From: an uncultured Porphyromonadaceae bacterium
GTDB lineage: Bacteria > Bacteroidota > Bacteroidia > Bacteroidales > Muribaculaceae
Direction: 5' to 3'
NCBI GenBank assembly: GCA_947178685.1
Contig: CAMWZE010000161.1
Span: 1-5,013 of the forward strand
DNA length: 5,013 nucleotides
The notes beneath the pieces were generated by a model. That model was not told the origin of the DNA. It was given only the letters and a program-made list of their open reading frames with translations, and searched no databases. Shown piece after piece: positions 1 to 5,013 of this stretch (positions are counted from its first letter, which is position 1; the number at the start of each line of letters is the position of its first letter). A program made the position numbers and the translations under genes.

Positions 1-428
1 TGGTCGGTGACCATTCCCTCTCTAACTCCATAGCTCCTCAGTTATCATGGACACTCTTCGACGGAATGGCCAGAAATTATAAGGTGGCCGAGGCGAAGCT
101 TCAGATGGAAGCCGCGATAGACAGTTACAACCTTACGGTGATGAATGCGGTAGGTGAGGTTGACAATGCCATTCAGGAGTATGATGCCACTCTAAAGAGT
201 ATCGAACTTCAGAAAAAGGTGGTGGAGCAGAGTGAGAAGGCTCTCCGTCTCGCCATCAATCTCTACAAGACGGGCCTTACGGCCTTCTCCAATGTGGTAG
301 ATGGCCAGATGAGCTGGCTCACCAGTCAGAATCAGCTTGTGGAACTGGAGGGCTCGGCCCTGACATCGTTGATCACCATCTATCAGTCGCTCGGCGGAGG
401 CTGGGAGAGCCAGGCATTCCAAAGGTGA
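1..428 (+). CDS. Outer-membrane efflux channel protein (TolC/OprM-like OMF), 3' end only
   Basis: This is the C-terminal part of the outer-membrane channel of a tripartite efflux pump. The reading frame is open from base 3 and gives 141 codons before TGA at 426-428. The first ATG in frame (position 66) is internal, because family-typical sequence (LSWTLFDG, fragment residues 14-21) lies before it. Visible family marks are the W-x-L/I-F-DG motif that begins the second OMF repeat, a long helical, coiled-coil-like stretch with EVDNAIQEY (about 52-60), the LYKTGLTAFSNVVDGQ segment (about 87-102), and the closing SLGGGW (about 129-134), which is the usual OMF C-terminus. Family members are usually about 450-490 residues, so roughly the last 30% is present. 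The lipoprotein/signal region and first repeat lie outside the window. It ends 20 nt before the adaptor gene, on the same strand, which implies co-transcription. The truncation is the window edge, not a broken gene. Confidence 0.93.
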   Translation, partial: VGDHSLSNSIAPQLSWTLFDGMARNYKVAEAKLQMEAAIDSYNLTVMNAVGEVDNAIQEYDATLKSIELQKKVVEQSEKALRLAINLYKTGLTAFSNVVDGQMSWLTSQNQLVELEGSALTSLITIYQSLGGGWESQAFQR

Positions 429-448
429 ATATTTAAACCGGACAGACT

Positions 449-1606
449 ATGAAAACTAAAAACACCCCCCATATGAAAAACATTTCCAAGTATACACTGC
501 TTTGCATGCTTTGTGTAAGTCTCGGCTTCTTGATGTCGTGTAAACGCAAGGATAAGACTGCCGGGCATCAGGAAACCCCTGAGATAGATGTGGCAGAAGT
601 TGTAATAGACTCCGTAGTGCTCCACAAGACCTATCCCGGTTATCTCTCCGCCGGCAACAGCGTTGAGGTCACCGCGAAAGTCGACGGCACGCTTCTTAAG
701 AAATACTACGATGCGGGCACCGAGGTCAAGAAGGGTCAGATGCTCTTTCAGATAGATCCCACCCTCTATAAGGATGCCCTTTCGCGAGCCGAGGCCTCGC
801 TGGCATCTGCCATAAGTGCGAGAGACTATGCCAAGAGCCGTTATGCCGCCGTGCAGAAGGCCTTCGATGCAGAGGCTGTGTCGAAGATGGAGGTGCTCCA
901 GGCTGAGAGCACTCTGCATCAGGCTGAGGCCGACATAAAGGATTGCCAGGCCGCGCTTCACACGGCACAGACCAATCTCGGCTATTGCACCATGAAGGCT
1001 GTGATGGACGGTTTTATCTCCGATTCCTCAATAGGGGAGGGTAACTATGTGAATGGTGCTGACGATCCGATTGTGCTCGCCACTATCTACGACACCTCCA
1101 CAGTGTCGGCCGCTTTCGAGATCGAGGATGCCCAATACGAGCGTATGGTAGGACGCACGCAAGGTGTAAATGATCCTATATATCAGAGTATCCCGCTCAA
1201 ATTCCGTGAGAAACTGCTTCATGACTATACGGCCAAGCTCTCTTATGAGTCGCCTACGATCAACACCAACACCGGCACCATCCTCCTCAAGGGTGATATT
1301 GACAATCCTTACGGGGAGCTGAAGGAGGGTATGTATGTCACCATCGATCTCCCTTACGGCGTCGACCCGAAGGCTGTGTTGGTCAAGGATGCCTCCATAG
1401 GCACAGACCAGCTTGGAAAATATGTATATGTGGTCAATGATTCCAATAAGGTTGTCTATACTCCGATAAAGGTAGGGGAGCTTTACCGTGATTCCCTCCG
1501 TATCGTAGAGAGCGGCCTCAGCAAGGGCGACCGATATGTAGCCAAGGCTCTGCTTACGGTGCGCAACGGAGAGACAGTGACCCCGAAACTTATAAAGAGA
1601 CCTTAA
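449..1606 (+). CDS. RND efflux periplasmic adaptor (membrane fusion protein, HlyD/AcrA family), lipoprotein
   Basis: This is the periplasmic adaptor that links the inner-membrane pump to the outer-membrane channel. It is 385 residues long, close to AcrA-type proteins. Domain order read from the sequence: lipoprotein signal peptide with Cys31 as the probable lipidated residue (lipobox L-M-S-C); first lipoyl half around 72-104 (VEVTAKVDGTLLKKYY, then GQMLFQIDP); alpha-helical hairpin about 105-178, rich in Ala, Glu and Gln; second lipoyl half about 184-202 (DGFISDSSIGEGNYV); beta-barrel about 207-300; membrane-proximal domain about 305-380. Start choice is uncertain. ATG 449 has only GGACAG three bases upstream, too close for a normal Shine-Dalgarno. 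ATG 473 (Met9) gives a more typical signal peptide, MKNISKYTLLCMLCVSLGF onward, with its Cys at 23. The mature protein is the same either way. It lies between the OMF and pump genes with gaps of 20 and 12 nt, so it is an operon member. Confidence 0.95.
   Translation: MKTKNTPHMKNISKYTLLCMLCVSLGFLMSCKRKDKTAGHQETPEIDVAEVVIDSVVLHKTYPGYLSAGNSVEVTAKVDGTLLKKYYDAGTEVKKGQMLFQIDPTLYKDALSRAEASLASAISARDYAKSRYAAVQKAFDAEAVSKMEVLQAESTLHQAEADIKDCQAALHTAQTNLGYCTMKAVMDGFISDSSIGEGNYVNGADDPIVLATIYDTSTVSAAFEIEDAQYERMVGRTQGVNDPIYQSIPLKFREKLLHDYTAKLSYESPTINTNTGTILLKGDIDNPYGELKEGMYVTIDLPYGVDPKAVLVKDASIGTDQLGKYVYVVNDSNKVVYTPIKVGELYRDSLRIVESGLSKGDRYVAKALLTVRNGETVTPKLIKRP
473..541 (+). other. Lipoprotein signal peptide (SPase II type) of the adaptor
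   Basis: From Met9 of the longer reading the sequence has a short basic start (M-K-N-I-S-K), a hydrophobic core (Y-T-L-L-C-M-L-C-V-S-L-G-F) and the lipobox L-M-S-C, with the Cys codon TGT at 539-541. The following residues are K-R-K-D-K. This pattern predicts export by Sec, lipidation and cleavage by signal peptidase II, leaving the adaptor anchored by its N-terminal lipid, most likely in the inner membrane as in AcrA. The anchoring membrane is inferred from function, since sorting rules differ in Bacteroidota. Confidence 0.8.
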
Positions 1607-1618
1607 AACCCGGAAGCC

Positions 1619-4600
1619 ATGTTTTCAAAATTCTTCATAGACCGTCCGATCTTCGCTACGGTGATCGCCATAATCATGGTGCTTGCCGGAGTGATGTGCG
1701 TCACCGAGATGCCGGTGGCCCAGTATCCGGACATCACGCCGCCAACCGTAATGGTGAGCGCCTCCTATCCGGGAGCCGATGCTGCCACAGTGGCCCGTGC
1801 CATAGGTGTGCCTATCGAGGAGCAGGTCAACGGTGTTGACGGCATGCTCTACATGAGTTCAAATTCAGGATCAGACGGCAGCTACAGCCTCACCATAACG
1901 TTTGAGAATGGCACTGATGTGGATCAGGCTGCGGTAGACGTGCAGAACCGTATCTCCATGGCCAATGCCCAGTTGCCCACGTCAGTGACCCAGCAGGGTG
2001 TGAGCGTGAGCAAGCAGAGCAGCAACAATGTGCTCTTCATAGCGTTGGAGACAGATAATCCCGAGCGTTACGATGCCCTGTATCTCACCAATTATGCCCA
2101 GCTTAACCTTGTGGACCCGCTGACCCGTGTGGATGGAGTGGGTGGCGTAGGTGCCTTCGGTGCCGGTGAATACAGTATGCGAATCTGGCTCGATCCGGAA
2201 GCGATGCGCATCCGTAAGCTCACCCCCACCGACGTACAGGCGGCTATCGAGGCTCAGAATATCGAGGTGTCGGCCGGTTCTGTGGGTGCGCCCCCTGCAA
2301 ATAACGGCAGCCAGTTTGAGTTTACCGTCACCAGCCAGGGACAACTTGCCTCGGCCGAGGAATTCGGTAATATCATATTGCGCGCCGACGGCCAGGGGAT
2401 ACTCCGGCTTAAGGATCTAGCCAAGATAGAGTTGGGCAGCAGTAGCTATACCACCGTAACCCGTATCAACGGCGACGAGGTGGCACTGATCGGAGTGGAG
2501 CAGCTTCCGGGAGCCAACGCTCTCGATGTGGCCAAAGGATGTATCGCCGAGCTTGACAGGCTTGCACAATATTTCCCCGATGGCGTACACTACACCATCG
2601 TGCAGAATTCCACAGTCTATGTGACGGAATCTATCAGCAATGTGCTCACTACATTTGCACTCACAGCTCTTATTGTGATGATCGTGATATTGATCTTCCT
2701 GCAAGACTGGCGCGCTGTGGTGATCCCGATGCTCACCATCCCGGTTTCGCTTATCGGCACGTTTGCGGTGATGAAGATTATGGGGTTCACACTTAACACC
2801 CTCACACTCTTCGGTCTTCTGCTTGCCATAGCCCTTGTGGTGGATGATGCGATAGTGGTGGTGGAGGATTGCTCCCGAATTGTCGACAAAGGATTGCTCA
2901 ACCGCAGACAGGCTGCCGAGAAAGCGATGCGCGAGCTTCAGGGACCGATCGTAGGCGAGGTGTTGGTGCTCATGTCGGTGTTCATCCCCACGGCTTTTGT
3001 GAGCGGCATCACCGGGCAGCTCTACAAGCAGTTCGCGCTGACAATCGCAGTGTCGACCGCTTTCTCCGGATTCAATGCCCTTACACTGACGCCGGCACTA
3101 TGTGCCCTCTTCCTCACTCCGAGAAAGAATTCGAAATTCTTCGTCTATGTATGGTTCAATAAATTCTGGGCGAAGGTAGTAAATCTATACGAGCGCATAG
3201 TAAACATGATGCTTGGTAAGCCGGTGGCATCGATGCTTGTTTTCCTTGCCATAGCCGCCGTAGCATTCTGGGGTTATATCAGCTGGCCCTCCAGCTATAT
3301 TCCCGAGGAGGATATGGGCTATTTCATGACTTCGGTGCAGCTCCCTCCCGGAGCTTCTGTGGAGAGGACTGAGAAGGTGGTTGACGGGCTTGCCGCTGAG
3401 ATAAAGAAAATACCATATGTTAAGGATGTGATGGCCATGTCGGGCTTCTCCATGATGGGTGGCGGCGCATCGTCAAATATGGGTTCTATGATTGTGGTGC
3501 TTGAGCCCTGGAGCAAACGAGGTAAGAAGGGTAACATCAATAATGTGATAGACATGGTTGATGAGCTTTCGGCAAAGCAGCAGGAGGCGATTGTATTCTC
3601 AGTGAATCCTCCCGCCATACAAGGTCTGGGAGAATCGTCGGGACTTCAGATGCAGCTGCTCGACATCAACAGTCTCGGCACGGCCGAGATGATGAAGGCG
3701 TTGCAGGAGATACAGCTCAAGGCTCAGTCAGACCCGAGGATAAAATCTGTGACTACGCTCGAACAGGGTCTCGTGCCCCAGTATGCTGTTAAGATAGACC
3801 GCGACCGGGTGGAGCTTCAAGGTATAAACCTGCAGCAGGTGTATGATGTGCTCTCCTCCTATCTCGGAAGCAGCTATGTGAACGATTTCGTAGACTTCGG
3901 ACGCACCTTCCAGGTTACGATGCAGGGAGATGCCGCTTCAAGAAAGACGGCGAATGATATCATCAAGCTCTCGGTGCCTAACTCGCAGGGTGAGATGGTG
4001 CCGTTCAGCACATTCTGTTCGATAGAGCCCACCATGGGAGAGCCGAGTGTATCGCGCTACAACATGTATCAGACGGTGTCTCTAACGGCTACACCGGCGA
4101 AGGGTGTCAGCTCTTCGGAGGGTATAAAGGCCATGGAGGAGATAGTGAAGGAGGCTGTGGGTAAGAATTTCTCATACGCATGGAGCGGCATAGCCTATCA
4201 GGAGACCCAGTCGGGCACCACAATCAGTTTCGTGTTTATCTTTGCGATTGTAATGACCATCTTGGTGCTCTCCGCCCAATATGAGAGTTGGACCGATCCG
4301 ATAGCGGTGGTTCTGAGTATGCCTACGGCTATATTGGGCACCGTGTTGGGATGCATCTTCATGAATGAGAGTATAAGTATCTACACCCAGATCGGTTTGA
4401 TATTGTTGTTGGGCATGTCGGCGAAGAATGCGATCCTGATCGTAGAGTATGCGATGGACTTCCGCAAGAGTGGGAAGGATATCCGGCAGAGTGCTCACGA
4501 TGCCGGCGTGATAAGGTTCCGGCCGATCATGATGACGGCACTTGCCTTCGTATTCGGCGTAATGCCGATGATGTTCTCAACTGGAGCCGGAGCCAACAGC

Positions 4601-4822
4601 CGTATAGACTTAGGCACGGCCGTGGTGTTCGGCATGGCTTTGAATGGACTGATAGGCACATTGTTTGTGCCCACATTCTGGGAGGTTATGCAGACCATCA
4701 ATGAGCGTTGGCTGTCGAAGCTTATCAAGCAGCCGCCTGTAAAGACCCCGGCCGCCTCTGCCGATTCGGGAGCTTCGGGTAGCAGCTCCACGAGTGATTC
4801 AGCCGGAAACAATTCGATATAA
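1619..4822 (+). CDS. Inner-membrane RND multidrug efflux transporter, HAE1 family (AcrB/MexB-like)
   Basis: This is a proton-driven efflux pump of 1067 residues, slightly longer than AcrB (1049). The start M-F-S-K-F-F-I-D-R-P-I-F-A is the classical HAE1 N-terminus. Twelve membrane segments can be placed: about 9-28, then 340-360, 365-385, 392-415, 440-462 and 473-497, then 537-555, 869-889, 895-915, 921-942, 970-989 and 1000-1022. Two large periplasmic porter/docking loops lie at about 30-335 and 557-868. By hand alignment the proton-relay residues of AcrB (D407, D408, K940, R971, T978) are all kept as D409, D410 (in ALVVDDAIVVVE), K936 (in GMSAKNAILIVE), R966 and T973 (in R-F-R-P-I-M-M-T). 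The protein therefore looks active. It begins 12 nt after the adaptor stop, with GGAAG only two bases before ATG. A Ser/Ala-rich tail (1038-1067) ends the protein. Drug or bile-salt export is plausible, but the substrate is unknown; the D-D motif and AcrB-like layout argue against a metal (CusA-type) pump. Confidence 0.96.
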   Translation: MFSKFFIDRPIFATVIAIIMVLAGVMCVTEMPVAQYPDITPPTVMVSASYPGADAATVARAIGVPIEEQVNGVDGMLYMSSNSGSDGSYSLTITFENGTDVDQAAVDVQNRISMANAQLPTSVTQQGVSVSKQSSNNVLFIALETDNPERYDALYLTNYAQLNLVDPLTRVDGVGGVGAFGAGEYSMRIWLDPEAMRIRKLTPTDVQAAIEAQNIEVSAGSVGAPPANNGSQFEFTVTSQGQLASAEEFGNIILRADGQGILRLKDLAKIELGSSSYTTVTRINGDEVALIGVEQLPGANALDVAKGCIAELDRLAQYFPDGVHYTIVQNSTVYVTESISNVLTTFALTALIVMIVILIFLQDWRAVVIPMLTIPVSLIGTFAVMKIMGFTLNTLTLFGLLLAIALVVDDAIVVVEDCSRIVDKGLLNRRQAAEKAMRELQGPIVGEVLVLMSVFIPTAFVSGITGQLYKQFALTIAVSTAFSGFNALTLTPALCALFLTPRKNSKFFVYVWFNKFWAKVVNLYERIVNMMLGKPVASMLVFLAIAAVAFWGYISWPSSYIPEEDMGYFMTSVQLPPGASVERTEKVVDGLAAEIKKIPYVKDVMAMSGFSMMGGGASSNMGSMIVVLEPWSKRGKKGNINNVIDMVDELSAKQQEAIVFSVNPPAIQGLGESSGLQMQLLDINSLGTAEMMKALQEIQLKAQSDPRIKSVTTLEQGLVPQYAVKIDRDRVELQGINLQQVYDVLSSYLGSSYVNDFVDFGRTFQVTMQGDAASRKTANDIIKLSVPNSQGEMVPFSTFCSIEPTMGEPSVSRYNMYQTVSLTATPAKGVSSSEGIKAMEEIVKEAVGKNFSYAWSGIAYQETQSGTTISFVFIFAIVMTILVLSAQYESWTDPIAVVLSMPTAILGTVLGCIFMNESISIYTQIGLILLLGMSAKNAILIVEYAMDFRKSGKDIRQSAHDAGVIRFRPIMMTALAFVFGVMPMMFSTGAGANSRIDLGTAVVFGMALNGLIGTLFVPTFWEVMQTINERWLSKLIKQPPVKTPAASADSGASGSSSTSDSAGNNSI

Positions 4823-4856
4823 AGATAAAGGAGACGGAATAACGTAATAAAAGGGC

Positions 4857-4895
4857 AGGAGAAGTGTTAAAAATCTGATTTTTAACACTTCTCCT
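4857..4895 (+). terminator. Intrinsic terminator of the efflux operon, possibly bidirectional
   Basis: A perfect inverted repeat with 18-bp arms (4857-4874, AGGAGAAGTGTTAAAAAT, and 4878-4895) and a three-base loop CTG begins 34 bases after the pump stop codon. The 3' side continues with the T-rich TCTTGTTTATTG, which serves as an imperfect U-tract. On the opposite strand the hairpin is followed by CCCTTTTATTACG, so it could also stop transcription arriving from the right. It marks the end of the operon. The arms match with no mismatch; the termination function is inferred. Confidence 0.85.
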
Positions 4896-4902
4896 TCTTG
4901 TT

Positions 4903-4927
4903 TATTGTAAGTAATTGATTTACAATA
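4903..4927. repeat. 25-bp inverted repeat, possible operator
   Basis: TATTGTAA (4903-4910) and TTACAATA (4920-4927) are exact reverse complements separated by nine bases (GTAATTGAT). The AT-rich dyad lies eight bases past the terminator arm and seven bases before a G10 run. Its size and symmetry fit a binding site for a dimeric regulator of a gene to the right, outside the window. It might instead be a second, weak RNA hairpin. No promoter consensus was recognised next to it, so the role is open. Confidence 0.45.
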
Positions 4928-4934
4928 TCTTGAC

Positions 4935-4944
4935 GGGGGGGGGG
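4935..4944. repeat. Homopolymer run of ten G
   Basis: Ten consecutive G residues lie in otherwise AT-rich intergenic DNA (CTTGAC, then the run, then TAAATTG). Tracts of this length are prone to slipped-strand change and also to sequencing length errors. No complete gene covers it in this window; the next gene would begin to the right of 5013. Confidence 0.9.
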
Positions 4945-5013
4945 TAAATTGATTTTCAGGGTCATATTTTCGAAAAAAATGGTAAATTTCAAGAAAAAAG
5001 AGAGGTATCATAT

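Larger units (their letters stand above)
4823..5013. other. AT-rich intergenic region after the efflux operon
   Basis: No credible gene is present in these 191 bases. Besides the terminator, inverted repeat and G run listed separately, the stretch holds short near-repeats: GTAATTGATTT at 4911 and GTAAATTGATTTT at 4944, and GGTAAATT at both 4943 and 4981. It ends with A-rich sequence and GAGAGG at 5001-5006, which could lead into a gene beyond the edge. I could not identify a Bacteroidota-type promoter (TTTG and TAnnTTTG boxes) with confidence. Confidence 0.6.

Noticed and set aside
66..428. The OMF fragment as a short complete gene starting at ATG 66
   Set aside because: The frame is open upstream to base 3 and encodes the family motif LSWTLFDG before that ATG, so the gene is only cut by the window edge.
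383..961. 192-residue minus-strand open frame opposite the OMF end and adaptor start
   Set aside because: It is antisense to two well-supported family genes and has no recognisable domain or start signal; it is a shadow of the adaptor's codon pattern.
1982..4812. Several minus-strand and one or more plus-strand out-of-frame open stretches of 89-120 codons inside the pump gene
   Set aside because: The pump frame is continuous and conserved throughout; these frames have no family features.
4926..4934. TATCTTGAC as a Bacteroidota -7 box or a sigma70 -35 box
   Set aside because: It does not match TAnnTTTG, and no matching partner box at the right spacing was found; too weak to call a promoter.
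4799..5011. 70-residue open frame on the minus strand running from the right edge into the end of the pump gene
   Set aside because: It crosses the terminator hairpin, the inverted repeat and the G run (which gives its Pro-Pro-Pro), overlaps the pump 3' end and resembles no family I know. It is most likely chance.
1..5013. CRISPR array, tRNA, insertion sequence or other mobile element
   Set aside because: No regularly spaced repeats, cloverleaf sequence, transposase or terminal repeats were seen; the window is almost fully filled by the three efflux genes.

Overview
The window carries the downstream part of a tripartite RND (resistance-nodulation-division) efflux operon. All genes are on the + strand: the 3' end of an outer-membrane channel gene (TolC/OprM-like), a complete lipoprotein periplasmic adaptor gene (AcrA-like) and a complete inner-membrane proton/drug antiporter gene of the HAE1 (AcrB-like) family. 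A strong intrinsic-terminator hairpin closes the operon and a short AT-rich intergenic region follows.

The style suggests Bacteroidota, probably a Bacteroidales gut or environmental member. The coding sequence is moderately GC-rich, the intergenic DNA is very AT-rich, Shine-Dalgarno motifs are weak or badly spaced, and the adaptor has a lipoprotein signal followed by charged residues. This placement is an inference from style. There is no rRNA or other marker gene to confirm it.

Layout: 1-428 is the OMF C-terminal third, open at the left edge. A 20-nt gap follows. 449-1606 is the adaptor, with a possible alternative start at 473. After a 12-nt gap, 1619-4822 is the RND pump. 4823-5013 is non-coding and holds a perfect 18-bp hairpin (4857-4895), a 25-bp inverted repeat (4903-4927) and a run of ten G (4935-4944) before the next, unseen gene.

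The three products should form one envelope-spanning machine. The RND trimer takes substrate from the periplasm or outer leaflet of the inner membrane using the proton gradient, the lipid-anchored adaptor bridges, and the OMF channel gives the exit through the outer membrane. The proton-relay residues of the pump are all present, so it looks functional. The substrate cannot be read from the sequence, but the drug-binding pocket region differs from AcrB by hand alignment. I see no evidence of a novel system here. The observations worth a second look are the gene order, the altered pocket/switch loop, and the G10 tract with the inverted repeat downstream of the terminator.
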